Positions 46,819 through 58,769 of a stretch of 64,000 bases of DNA are shown here, piece after piece. The position numbers and the translations under genes were made by a program. A model generated the notes under the pieces. It saw only the letters and a program-made list of their open reading frames with translations, was not told the DNA's origin and searched no databases. Source of the DNA: Neogale vison (Eukaryota; Chordata; Mammalia; Carnivora; Mustelidae). Numbering within the stretch: the first letter of the stretch is position 1; every line of letters starts with the position of its first letter. Where the stretch lies: assembly GCF_020171115.1 (NCBI RefSeq), contig NC_058099.1, positions 100,306,001 through 100,370,000 of the forward strand, given 5' to 3'.

Positions 46819-48307
46819 AAGTGCATGTGTGTGTGAATGTGTGTACACACAGACCGCTTTTGTGTTCATTTATTATTTGTTTATTTTTACTGGGGAATAG
46901 TTGACACACTGAGTTACATTAGTTTCTGGTGTATAACACAGTGATTCGTCAGCTATGCTGACCACCTGTGCAGGGCATTTCTAGTCGTGATTCCCCGAGG
47001 AACCTCCATACTGCTGGCATGATATCCACACCCACTTCCATTTCTGTCGACAGTGCAGGCAAGGTTCCCTTTTCTCCGCATTCTTGCCAATGCTTGTTGG
47101 CTTTTGTCTTTTGGACGATAGCCATTCTAACAAGGGTGAGGTGACCTCTCAGTGTGGTTTTGATTTGCAGTTCCCTGATGATTAGTGTTGCTGAATACCT
47201 TTCAGTGTACCTGCTGGCCATCTGTAGGTCTTCTTTGGGAAAATGTCTACTCGGTTCTTCTGCCCATTTTTAAATTGGATCGTGTGGTTTTGGATATTGA
47301 GTTGTATGACTTCTCTCTATATTTTGAACATTAATTCCCTCATCAGATACATGATTGGTAAATATATTTTCCCATCCCCTAGGTTGCCTCCTCATTCTGC
47401 TGATTATTGATTGTTGGGCAAAAGCTTTTTAGTGTGATAGAATCCAACTTATTAATCTTTGCCTTTGCTTCTCATGCTTTTGGTGTCATATTAAAGAATT
47501 TCACCAAGAGTGACATCAAAGAGCTTCTACCCTGTGTTTTCTTCCAGGACTTTTACAGTTTCAGAACTCATGTTTAAGTTTTTAATCTGCTTCAAGTTAA
47601 TTTTTGTGAATGATGTAAGTTGGGGACACGGTTTGATTTTTCTGCATGTGGCTGTTCAATACTCTCAGAAACACTCATTGAAGAGACGGTCCTCTCCCCA
47701 TCGAGGATGTTATTCTGGAATCCCTTCTCCAATATCAGGTGGTCTCACACATGAGGGTTTATTTCTGGGTTCTTGAATCTGTCCAGTCGGTCCGTGTGTC
47801 TACTGTGTACACCACTACCATGCTGCTTGACTGCGATGGTCTCGGCATGTATTTTGAAATCAGTAAATGTGACGTCTCCAGCTGTCCTTTCTCAGTGTTG
47901 TTCTGGCCATTCAGAATCTTCCGTGCTTCTATAAAAATGCTAGTTTTTTTTTTTTTCCCTTTGAAAAATGCCACTGGAATTTTGTAAAGTTGGCATTGGA
48001 TCTATAGATTCTTTGGGCAATATGGACGTGCCACAATATTAGTCCTTCTGATACGTGAACCCAGGCTATGTTTCTATTTGTTTGTGTCTTCCATTTCTTT
48101 CATCAAAGTCCTGTGTGTTTCCGTGTGCAGGTCTTTCACCTCTTTAGTTAAATTTATTCCCAAGTACTTTACTACTTTTGATGCAATCGTACATGAGGTT
48201 GTTTTCTTTATCTCTTTGTCAGATAGTTAACAAACTATCCTACATTACTGAGTTTGATGACAACTTCTTGGAGTCCTGAGATGGAGATGGAGTATCTAGG
48301 ACTTTCT

Positions 48308-48313
48308 TTAAAA

Positions 48314-48367
<54 letters not shown>

Positions 48368-48499
48368 GCAAAAATATCAAGCAGCCTCCCTGCTGAGCAC
48401 AGTCCGATGTGGGGCTTGATCCCACCACCCTGAGATCATGACCTGACCTGAAATCTAGAGTCGGATGCTTAACCCACTGAGCCATCCCAGGCTCCTCTT
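48308..48499 (-). mobile_element. CAN-SINE, antisense, inserted in the old L1
   Basis: Shows 'cctccctgctgagcacag', box B region cttgatcccaccaccc and head taacccactgagccatcccagg. The usual CT-rich/tail part has been replaced by a long (TA)n. A duplication taggactttct flanks it at 48297-48307 and 48500-48510, and the L1 sequence resumes cleanly after it. Confidence 0.92.
48322..48365. repeat. (TA)n microsatellite
   Basis: About 21 TA units after A13, at the tail side of the SINE. Probably grown from the SINE tail. Confidence 0.97.
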
Positions 48500-49900
48500 T
48501 AGGACTTTCTATACATGTAACCATATCATTTGCAAACAAAGACAGTTTTACTCTTTACTTTCTGATTTGGCTGCAGTTTATTTCTCTTCCTGCCTCTGGC
48601 ACAGGGTAGGACTTCCAGAACTTCACTGAGTAGGAGTGATGAGAGTAGGCTTTCCTAGCTCATTTGTGATCTTGGGGGGAACCTCTCAGTGTTTCACCAG
48701 CAGATATGGTGCTGGCTGTGGGCCTGTCATGTATGTGGAGGTACCCTACTTCTGTACCCAAACATTTGAACATCTTTATAATGAAAGGATGTTGTGTTTT
48801 GTCAAATACTGTTCCCACATCTATTGAGATGATTATGATTTGTATCTTCATACCATTAGAGTCACATTTATTGATTTGTATACATGGAATCATTCCTGCC
48901 CCCAGGGGTAAATCCCACTTCATTATTGCATGTGATTCTTTACATATACTGTTGAATTCAGTTTGCTAGTATTTATTGAGAATTTCTGCACCTGTGTTCA
49001 TTAGGGATATTGGCTCTCCATTTTCTTCCCCCCTTCCCCCTTTTTTGTAATGTCCCCATTGGGCTTTGGTACTAGGGCAATGCTGGCCTTGCAAAGTGAA
49101 CCTGGGAATATTCTCTCCCCTTCAAAGTCTTCCCCTTAGAGCAGTTTGAGAAGGGTTGGTGTTGATGCTTCTTCAAATGTTTGGCAGAATTTATAGTCTG
49201 GATTTCTTTGTTTGATGTTCGGTTTATACAACAACAATGGGTGTTCAAGTGTATCCCCCGTCTTCTTTGTTGGGTACTTAATGAGGATCTTCCCTTTCTT
49301 AATATAGAGGTTTTTACGAATAAAATTGCTAATGATGAGACCCTTTCAATGCTCAGGATAACCCTTTTGGTCGTGAAGTATGATTGTTTGGCCTTACCGC
49401 TACTTGGGGTTATTTTTATATCTAGTTTATAATTTCTGCATTTATTTTAAGATGTAGAGTTTGCCTATAGATTTTTTGTTCCTATCCTCAGGTACTTTTG
49501 GCATTCAAGTTGTGATGGCTTCATAAATAATGAACTTGTGATTTTCCTCTCTCGCTATCTTCACACGCATGTGTGCATTTATATAATTTATTATACTGAG
49601 AGATAACTTATGTAATATGATAAGTATAAGAGGTATCTGTTCCTTGAAAATTTACAAGAATTGGAAACCAACTTTAAAATAATCTGGTCTGGGTTCTATT
49701 TAAAAAAAATAGACCTTTCACATGATTTTCTATTCCTCTTTTTAATTTTTCTATTTTAATCATTTTCTCTGGCTTTCTATAACTTTTATAACTAGTTTTG
49801 CCAATTTAAATACCTTTAGGGAATAATCCATTTAATTTGAATTTCAAAATTTGTCGGCAAAGTGTTGGGTATTCTTCCCAAAACATTGTAAGCATTGCAG

Positions 49901-50309
49901 AACATTGGTAAGGAGACTCTTCTCTGATGTGGTAGAGGACCGTGTTCTCCATTTTTGTTTTCTTTAACATATACATGCATGAAAATTAGTATCCAAATAA
50001 TTAAAAATAAAACAAAGCCAATAATGTGATTATTATTTTTAATCCTACTGTTTGGTGCCTGCAGCGTGATTTTACTTCACTGCCTGAATATGTTTAAACA
50101 TATGCTAACCGCCGTGCTCCGGGAAGGGCTTTCTTCTTCTGCACTAGAAACACCCACAGGCTAGGCTGTTGGCAGCGAGCTGGGACCTACAGTCCCTGTG
50201 TCCCAGAGGCCGCCACGTGCCACCCCCGTCTCAGGGTTAGCACACCTTAGCGACCTGCGGGTCTGCTCCCTGCCTCTGGATGGCACTTCCTAAGCATCTT
50301 GTCATACAA
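49901..50309. other. unique or unclassified DNA
   Basis: Nothing confidently recognised between the antisense L1 and the MaLR-like composite. GC content rises here. Confidence 0.4.
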
Positions 50310-52165
50310 AACGGCCACATGTTTAGGGGCTGAAGCCCCAGCTCGTCCTCTGGCACTTCCAGTGGCCAGAAGCCGTAAATCTCAGTGTCGACAGAGCTGT
50401 GCATCCTCCAGGGGCTCTGGGGGAGCTTTGGATCCTTGACCCTTGTAGCTTCTGGGGTTCCTCAGCCTTTGTGGCCACATCACTCCGATTTCTGCCTCCT
50501 TCCTGGTATTACCTACTCATCCATCACCTCCAAGCACACCTGTCCTTGGAATGAGTGTACCTGGAGAGTTGAAAATGCTCTTCTCATCTCGAGATCCTTC
50601 AGTTCACCTGCAAAGACCCTCCCTCCAGTTAAGTTCCCATGCACAAGTTCCAGGAGCTAGGATATGGACTTCTCTCTTTGGAGGCCACCATTCCACCCCA
50701 CAGCCTCCACCCCATTCCCCCCCCTGAAATAACATCTGTCCCAGGTGCAACAGACATTCACCTCATCCCAACCACAAAAGGTCTCAACCCATTAAAATAT
50801 GGACTCTAAGTCCAAAATCTTAAGTAAATACCATCAGCTCGAAAGTCCCACGTCTCATCATCTGCTTGGGTCAATCAGGAATGGGGAGACTCAGTATAAG
50901 CCATGCTGGGCAAAATTCCAATCCGTCTCTGCACCTGCCACAGCAGGAAACACGTCATCTGCTTCCACAGTACGAAGGTGGGGCAGCCCAGGACAGCGGT
51001 CATAGACAGTCTTATTCCTTCAGGGAGAAACTGGAAATAGGAAGAAGTCACCTGTCCTGAGGGCCATTGACATCCAGCAGGGAAAACTCCACTAGGCTTC
51101 AGGGTGGGGGGATAACCCATCCTCTGCGCCTTGACGATCTGTCCGTTCTCTGCGCTCCCAGCTCCGGGCTCTGTTCTCAGAGCCGTCCGACTTCTCCTGA
51201 AGAGACACATACGTTTGCACATAGGTAGCCCACCAGCAAGCTCCAGAAGTCCAACCGCCTTCCTTTTGTCCCCCTCTATCCCCTTCAGCCCAAGCTGGCG
51301 GGGTTTCCGCTGACATGATGGTGTCGATCTCCTGGTGGGTCCCCATGTACGTCATGGGGGCTCCACCTCCTTGGACAAGAACATTTTCCATAGAGATTTC
51401 CTGAATAATGGGGTCTCCATTCCTGGCCCTGCTGGATGATCCAGTGGACCCACGAGACGCATCATCTCTTCAGCAAAAGGCTGTCCAGCTGCTTCTGGGG
51501 ACGTCTCTCCGCAGCCGGCTTTGTTCGCAGCAAACCTCCTCAGGAGTGGCTTCTGCAAGTCCCTCAAACCCTTGTTGTTGGATCCCAGCCCACTGGTTCT
51601 TTGCCCAGTGCCTCCCGTTGCCCGTGCGTTTCGCTGTAAGCCACGAAGAAAACCCAGATGCACTTTGTCCACTGCCCGAGTCCAAAATCAAGTCCGCATT
51701 TTCAGATAGCTCTTCTGGAAGCTCACTGCTTCCGGATACGAACCATCTCCCTTAGCTTGCCGCAGCGGCTGTAACGAGTCACCGTACCCCGGGTGGCTTC
51801 AAACAACAAGGCTTCACTCCCTCACATTCTGGAGGCCAGATTATTAAGGGAAGGAGTTGGCAAGCCCGTGCTGCTCCCAGAGATTCTAGGGGGATGTGCT
51901 TCCCTGCCTCTTCTAGTGTCTGTAGGTCCCCGGCTTCCATGGCCCGTGGCTACACAATTTCTACCCCTGGTTTTGCGTTGCCTCCAGCTCTGTTTCCGTG
52001 GCTTCCCCACCTCTGTTTCTTACAAGGATGTTTTTCATTGGATTCAGGGCCCGTCCAAGGACTGGGGATGCTCTATTCATGTCAGCACCCTCCATTTAAT
52101 GCTCTTCAAAGACCCTTTCAGAAAGGAGGGATTTCGCATTCTGGGTTCCAGGCACTAGAATGTAG
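50310..52165 (-). mobile_element. antisense MaLR-type composite: LTR, internal remnant, LTR
   Basis: Two LTR-like blocks of the same class flank a unique middle. Left block, about 50310-50705: 'gtggccacatcactccgat', 'catctcgagatccttcag', 'ctgcaaagaccctccctcc', 'tggaggccaccattccac'. Right block, about 51766-52165: 'ggctgtaacgagtcacc', cattctggaggccaga and 'cttacaaggatg'. The middle, about 50706-51765, contains 'aatatggactctaagtcc' and resembles MaLR internal sequence. No gag, pro or pol frame survives. This is an ancient, non-functional copy. Confidence 0.45.
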
Positions 52166-52252
52166 ATTGGAAATGGGGTCACCTGTCAACTGCTCCACCC
52201 AGACGTTCTCCCAGGAGGCTCATTCCGCGAGCGGACGGACGCGCTCTGCAAG

Positions 52253-52507
52253 TCACCATGTGGTGAGTGTCCCAAAGGCCAGTTTCGTTCTTTCCGCAGA
52301 GCAGCCAGGAATGTCCTGCATGAAGGCCTTGTCCAAGTCCGTGGAGGAGCAGGAACGGCCGAGTGGCCTGAAAGCCACCGCGGGTTCCTTTTCAGAAGTG
52401 ACCTCATTGAGACCCTCAGGGGACCAAGTGTTGGAAAATGCCGACATTTTACAAATGGGATCAAAAACGTCCTCAATGATTTGATACTCACCAACAAAAT
52501 CCCTAAA
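52253..52507 (-). other. exon-like open frame, unassigned
   Basis: An 84-codon frame on the minus strand, open from a TAA at 52508-52510 to a TGA at 52253-52255. Many codons are of RNY type (GAT, GTT, GGT, ATC, GAC, GCC), as in real coding sequence, and a TTTAG acceptor-like site lies at its start. There is no polypyrimidine tract, and no protein family was recognised. It may be a decayed exon, a pseudogene piece, or chance. Confidence 0.25.
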
Positions 52508-52509
52508 TT

Positions 52510-53039
52510 ACTTGAATACTCACTTGTTTCCACTTCCATTTTAGGATTGAAGAACCTTTAAAAAAGACAAAGTTCGTCATTACTTTAAGGAAAAAAAAAG
52601 AAGAGAACAAGAGAATAGGTAATCCTTGCGTACTGAAGTGATTCCAGATCACAGAAATATTGAAAACTCATGTGCATTTTGTGACGTTAGGCATAATCGT
52701 AATTGCAAAAGCTCTAGATGATGGTCCTGAGAAAGAAAAGTAGACGCCACCTTTGACTTTTGAACGCAGGTGCCACAATTCTAAGTTAAAGACAAGAACA
52801 CAGAACGCAATGCTGTATTAAAATGATAATTCTCCATAAACAGGCTTTATCCCGGTACGGCAGATTGTCTCGCGCCACTGGCAATTTAGGAATTCAGTAG
52901 TTTTAGTAAACAATGGATAGAATAAAGCAATAGCCAGTGTTCACTTTGTGAAGGGTAGCGAGGCAGCCCACAGTGCAACCCCGCTGGTCAGTTCGGGGAC
53001 CGACGTGGCCGTCACAGTTGTGGGGTTCCCCGGCTCCGC
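52510..53039. other. unique DNA
   Basis: Nothing recognised. An A-rich patch lies near 52588-52612. Confidence 0.4.
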
Positions 53040-54340
53040 TCTGACCCCACCGCGTCTCAGACCATCTCTCCTCACTTCCCTTTCCCTCAGAGCTAACCAC
53101 TGTCCCGACTTTTTAATTTCTGCTTCTCATTTCCTTTTCTTTAAAATGTCACTACGTACGTGTATATCCCTAAAAAATCATACTGTCTGCGTTTGAATAT
53201 TTTTGAATTTTACGTAAATATGACCCTACAGCAGGCATTTGTGACTCAGTATTGTATCTGTGGGTCTCATCTGTGTTGTGACTCCAACGGGGCTTCGTGT
53301 TCACTGCTCGCTAGAACCCCACTGCCAGCAGGTGGGTAGCCCGGCTAGCCCGGCCTGCTTCCCAAGTGTCTTTGCAGGTTCTTTTACGCACATGAAAACA
53401 GAAGTCGTGCTCTGTTATCTTATTTCTCATGCCCCCATTGTGCACATACTGTATCAATGATCCCCAACCATGCTCTCTTTCACTTATGTATTTTGAAGCT
53501 TTACCATCTGAGCACGTAAGTTCAACAAACTTTTTACAATCATATAAGGCACCCAGTCCTGATTATGTGGGTACTCTAATTCATCCGACCAAGTCCCTTT
53601 CCACAGGTGCCTATGTTGTTTATAGTTTCGGCCACTGTTAAACAAGCTCAAGCAAAAAATTTTGTACAAGTAACTGAGGGCCAAAATCCCAGAAGTGGAA
53701 ATTCTATGAGGTTTTTACAGATGCAGTGAAATTCACTTTCTAACATGATTTGGCCAGACTGATTTATTTTTCTACCAGTCGTGAAAGCGGGGACCCATTC
53801 GTTTCCTCTCAATCTTGCCATCTTGATGAGATATGAAATTTTGGATTTTTGCCAATCCAACAGGTGTGATTTTAATTTGCATTCTTTCATTACGGTATTA
53901 TAATGATTTTGAAGGATCTAAGTTTTTAATTTAATGCAAATCTTCAAATCTCCAAATCTTTCCTTTTATGTGCTTGTGATACGTGAGGCAAGTTGAAAAA
54001 GCTTTCCCCTCCCCACAGTGACAAGACAACATCTTTTATTATCATTATTTTTTAGAGATAACTTTGTATATGCTCATCTAACAGTGTATCATTTTGCCTT
54101 GTGTAAGCGTTTATAATAGTTTTATAATGTTGCCTAGCTTTTAAATTAACTATTGAGGTTTCTCTCAATGTCTTCAAATCTTTGAACAAGTGTTCTTGCT
54201 GAAAAATTAATAGTCTGAGCAAGTTCAGGTTTTCTGGACGTATTTCTTCAACTGCAGCAAACAAATAAACACACACCAAAAAAAGCAACCAAACCCATAA
54301 TGAAATGAACATCTGTAAATAGCTTTTCTTGCTGAATCAA
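53040..54340 (-). mobile_element. very old L1 (L1ME type), antisense
   Basis: Diverged but ordered landmarks on the + strand: 'agagctaaccactgtccc', 'cccagaagtggaaattct', 'ggatttttgccaatccaac', 'gtgattttaatttgcattc'. The last part, to about 54340, is AT-rich and only weakly similar. No frame survives. Confidence 0.65.
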
Positions 54341-54395
54341 ATGAGCCACTTTGAAATTTAGCTTGGCGGTGGCCACATCTATAATCTACACCTGT

Positions 54396-54421
54396 CTATC
54401 TGTCCATCTATCTATCTATGA
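54396..54421. repeat. short (TCTA)n tract
   Basis: Imperfect TCTA/TCCA units, with G and T homopolymer runs just downstream (54429-54450). Confidence 0.8.
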
Positions 54422-54439
54422 GACGGACGGGGGGGGTTC

Positions 54440-55533
54440 TTTTTTTTTTTGAGAAATTCTGCCGATAGGTGTTTCATTCTGAATGTTGTAGCTTTTCTGC
54501 AGGTGGTTGGGAATACGGTGATGTGTGCTTGATCTGGAGACGTCGATGTGTGATGTCCTGTTTGGCACTGTCTAAGCGTCATGGACTAACAAAGCATCCG
54601 CACGTCCCCGTGCCTGGAAAGCATGACATTTGGGGTCCACGTCTCTCCCCGTCCCTAGGCTGGCGTGGTGAAGCGCACTGACATCACGTTAGCAAAACGT
54701 GGCCTCGTGACCGACAGGCAGCTCCGGGACAGCCGTGCAGTTACGAGGGCGGCAGTGGGAGTGGCAAGGGCACAGCTGCCCGCGGCGGGTTGATCCATGG
54801 ACACAGGCAGGCCAATGTCACAGAATTTCCACATTTTATGAAAACCACTTGGAAACGTAAAGGCCACTCTTGCCCAGTGGGGATGCAAAAGCAGGTCGTG
54901 GGCTGTTGGCTTCCAAGTCCGCCAAAGAGAGAGAGCTTCTCCTTGCAGAGATCTCTGTGTCATTTCACTTGTTCTACTGAACTGATTCGTTGGCAAACGT
55001 CTGGCGACTGTCTTGTGCCGGGACACCGCTCAGTGAGTGTGCAGACGGGCGCTGCCTCCACGGGGCTTTCAGTCCACGGCTCGGGGACACGCATGGGAGA
55101 CCGTCAGCATCTTCAGCACAGACACTATGCTGGACTCCACGAAGACGGCGGCCGAGATAGACAAGCTGGACAACTCAACGATGTCGAGAAGCGGGACGGG
55201 AACAGCTCAGATTTGCTCGGAAGGAAACATGACGAAGGATGGGAGCGTGTCGGTCTGGGGAAGTTCTGATGACCTCGATCACCGTCTTGGCCCGCTGGTG
55301 GTTTTGGTCTCGACCTGCCACCTGCCTGCAGACAGACGCTAACAGAGGGCCATGCGGGCTCCCGAGTGAGTGTCGGCTGGCACGGTCATCAGCGAGAGCA
55401 GTGGTAGTTGTACATATAATTCACTTTCAAATAACTCACTTTTCGAGTCAGGTTGGAGCAACTGTATTGAATGCTTTTGTTGTTGTTTTGTGTCTAGATT
55501 TGTTCTTGTGGCAGGAAAACATTGACAAAATAC
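54440..55533. other. unique GC-richer DNA
   Basis: Nothing recognised. Frames such as 54790-55269 carry no identifiable domain. Confidence 0.4.
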
Positions 55534-55541
55534 GTCATTTG

Positions 55542-55730
55542 TAGGGCGCCTGGGTGGCTCAGGGTGTCAAGCCTCTGCCTTGGACTCGGGTCATGATCTT
55601 GGGGTCCTGGGGTCGAGCCCCACATCAGGCTCCCCACTCAGTGGGGAGCCTGCCTCTCCCTCTGCCTCTGCCCCTCCCCTGCTCATGCACATTCTCTCTC
55701 TAATAAGTTAATAAAATCATAGAAAATAAA
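55542..55730 (+). mobile_element. CAN-SINE, sense, caniform type, 8-bp TSD
   Basis: Head agggcgcctgggtggctcag, box B-like 'ggggtcgagcccc', 'ctccccactcagtgggga' block, 'cctctgcccctcccc' and an aataagttaataaaatc tail. Flanked by gtcatttg at 55534-55541 and 55731-55738. It lacks the mustelid-specific tract. Confidence 0.95.
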
Positions 55731-55738
55731 GTCATTTG

Positions 55739-58137
55739 CAAAGGTAGGCTGCATAGGTTTGAGCTAACTCGGGATGTCCAAGGGGGCTCTGGGATTTTCT
55801 GAGGGTAAATAGTAATGTCCCTGGGGACAGCGTGTTCAAGCTTTTCCATGACCCAGTTTGAGGCATCATCTGAATGAATCTGTGTTCTTGCTATTAATCA
55901 GGGTTGAACTGTGAAAAGGCAATGATTTCTTGGTGTAATTTCTCTGAGTAAAGAATTGATAAAATAACGCGTCTTGAGGGCTTTGGGGGAAATGCCCTCC
56001 GCTTCCCCTTTCAGAACGGCTAACATGCTGATGAAGGCTAGCAAGCCCCCATGTGAGGCTTACATTCGAAATTCAAATGTCGAGGCATCGGACAAGGCCT
56101 ATGAAGGCTGCCAATATTTCAAAAGAGGCTCGCTTGAGGGGTGAGCTCCGAATGCAGGAATTCTCCCAACTTTTTCACATAATTCCTGTTTCGGGCTGAA
56201 GTTGATTGGATCCTCTCCTGCCTGTTAGAAAGGCCATACGCCAATAGGAACGCAGCCAACACAAATGACTTGCAGGTGTCCGGAGCTGTGCAGAGCCGTC
56301 CGCGGCGCATTTGGAAATGCTCTTGTGTCCCACGCACTGTGCTGCTGGAGGGCTGTCCTGCCCCCTCCCCCGGGGCCCAGGCCGGGGCTGTGCTGGGTCA
56401 GATGGGCAGTGCACAGTGCCTTTGGCTCCCTGTGGCTGAGATAAGAGACCGCATAGCAGGGCTGGGTGATCTGACCCTCCTCGCTTTGTTTCCAGTATCT
56501 CAAACCGTTTCTGCGTGTGCTGTGTTTACTAGCTCCAAGTTTATTCTGCTCAGACATTCTCCCCTTTAATCTTGTCTGTCCCTCTGTGTTTTATGAGCAA
56601 TGAAATCCAGAAGTGGTTTTGGTTTGTTTCTCCTTACACTTGTCAAAATGCACATCTGCTGTCTGAGTCGTGTTTGGTGTCAGGGAAGGTCCTTGAGCCC
56701 CTCGGCTAGAGCAGGAGTTCACATTGGAATAAAGACAGACCAGGTCTTAAGAAAGTGTCTTTGGTTCTGCTGCTTTTTATCCGGCAGCTCTTGGCTCGAT
56801 GGCCCGGCCAGTCCTGCTTTGCTTTCCCAGCTGGGTCCCTGCTCTTCACATCTGTTCGCCCATCCATGTAGGTCGCCCCAACCCATGCGGAGTTGGATGG
56901 CAGCAAGATCCAGCAGGATGTGGCGCCTGGAGCCCTGGTCACCCGGACGGAGATGGGATGGTCACCAGAGCACAAAGCCTTCCACTGTGTGTCCTGGGAA
57001 GAGAGAGGTAGCTAATTTTTGAGTGAATTAATCACATAGGTTTTTCTTTGTGATCTGCCATCATCAGAGGATTGTATCTTATCTCGGGAAAGAAAGGGGG
57101 GCCTCTGCTGATCGTTCAGATTTGACTCATAGTCTTAAACCAGAGGGCCTGGCACCGTAGCGGTGGTGTGGTCAGACAGTCAGCTGGCCCGTGGGTCCCA
57201 AATGCACACGCACATTCCCACTGAGGAACGAGATGGGTGTTGACATCCTCTGGAAACGTTCTATGAGTGTTTGGTCAACATTCGTCCTGGGCTCGCTGAG
57301 AGCCTGTGCACGAACCCCCACGGCAAGCGCCCCTCCGTGCCACGTGTGTGCCGAGCTAGCTCAGGTCGCATGCTGGATGGACTTCAGACCCTCAGGGGTC
57401 TTCCACTTCCCGCTTTGCGGAGTCCTGCTGTGGGAGCACAGGATGGAAGCTCAGAAGTTGTTCTCGTTCACCCGTCGTGGTTAATGGACCAGGAAACGGG
57501 ACCTAGACAGGGTCCGGTGTTTATCCAGAGACGCAGTTTGCAGTGATGCTGGGGGGAGAACCAGGCCTCCCAGGTTCTGTCCAGGGTCCCTTCCAGTCCA
57601 GGCACGGACGGTAGGGTCTAGGGTACACTCTATGTGCACGTGTGCACACACACACACACACACACCCCTGAATACATTCAGAATGTCTTAGAAGGAAGAA
57701 AGAGGAAATCTTGCCGAGTCCTAGCATCACCAGTGGGTGTCTTTGAACATCATAAAAGCCCCTTCCCTGCTGCTCCCTCCCCCAGCTCGTCTACGAGTCG
57801 TGTCTGCGTCAGATCTTTGTAGATAAAACTGATGGCTTGTCTGAAAAGTGACGGTGCCAGCCACATCGGAATGGAGTCCACGTGTCCTCCGTTCTCCGGC
57901 TTGACGGGCGAGAGCATGTCTCCCAGCAGACAGTGTGCATCCCGGCCCACTCCTCGCTGAGCGAAAGACGGCGCCAGCTCCCGTGCGGACGCTGGGTCGG
58001 ACGGAGATGCAAACGAAGACGCGAAGCTCGAAAGGGTGGCCCGGCTGATTCCCCGGCAGCAGTGTTTGGAATCCAGAGCCAGCCACCGAGGAACTATGAT
58101 GAGCTTGAGCTGGCAGGTGTCTCCCTCTGTTCTCCAG
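55739..58137. other. unique DNA
   Basis: No repeat or gene recognised apart from the CA tract. Mixed GC content. Open frames are short. Confidence 0.4.
57645..57665. repeat. (CA)n microsatellite
   Basis: About ten CA units. Confidence 0.95.
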
Positions 58138-58411
58138 ACGGAGGAATAATCCGCACACGGTGTTCAATCTGCTGGAATTCACCAGGGCGAGAAGCTATGA
58201 CCCAGCCACCATTCAGCCTGGAGACATGAAACCCTGCTCCTCGACCTCCATCAGTGTCACCAACCCTGCAGAGGGATGGGGCCAGCCTTTATCACTAACA
58301 GCCACCAAGAGGTGGTCAGGCTGGCCTCATGCCACTGAAAGTGGTCCAGAACCAAGACTTCAAGACTTTGTGCTGTCCTACGTGGAAGGTCTGGGCCTCA
58401 TTGAGGCCTAG
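58138..58411 (+). other. exon-like open frame behind a strong acceptor site, unassigned
   Basis: A textbook splice acceptor (tgtctccctctgttctccag, ending at 58137) is followed by about 90 open codons to a TAG at 58409-58411. The frame contains VFNLLEFTRARSYDPATIQ and FVLSYVEGLGLIEA and has ordinary protein composition rather than low complexity. I cannot name a family. It could be a terminal exon, a pseudoexon or a decayed gene piece. The upstream frame RNYDELELAG near 58090 is in a different phase. Confidence 0.3.
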
Positions 58412-58769
58412 CAGAGCGCCCACGATGGTCTCAACACGTACATGTTACATGAAGCGGTCACAGACTTAGACCTGGGAACTCAGACATCCATGGAACAAAA
58501 GTGGACCCCAGAGAATTCAGTACTTCAGCAAGCGATCTGGAGAAGTAATCACAATTTCTGTACTTGCCACCTTTTCAGGACACCAGCTTCTCCAGGACGA
58601 GCCGTGGCCACTCCCGAAGGCTCGCGGCCAGCTGGGGCATCCGCAGCAGAGCCCTGGGTTCGACGGAGCCCGGGTTCCGCCCCAGCCGTGCAGCGGCCCA
58701 GAGTCTGGGGTCTGCTCCCAGGAATGTGGACGGCGCTGGTCTGAGACAGGGCTTCAGGGATTTTTAAGA

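Larger units (their letters stand above)
46150..49900 (-). mobile_element. long old L1, antisense (3' UTR into ORF2), rearranged
   Basis: The + strand runs from L1 3' UTR into ORF2 in antisense. Landmarks: 'agttttggcatacgtgtac' (46304), 'ctgagtaatattccatca' (46748), 'ttgatttgcagttccctga' (47158), 'ttggtgtcatattaaagaa' (47479), 'tctatagattctttgggc' (48001), 'ctcattattgc' region (48920), 'cactgttgaattcagtttg' (48950). Two diverged copies of the 3' UTR (46150-46450 and 46560-46780) suggest more than one element or a duplication. It is interrupted by a SINE (48308-48499) and contains a tRNA-Cys fragment. All frames are broken. The stretch 49440-49900 is AT-rich and only weakly L1-like. Confidence 0.8.

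Noticed and set aside
48240..48539. 99-codon minus frame with repeated Tyr-Ile
   Set aside because: The repeat is the (TA)n microsatellite, and the N-terminal part is a SINE.
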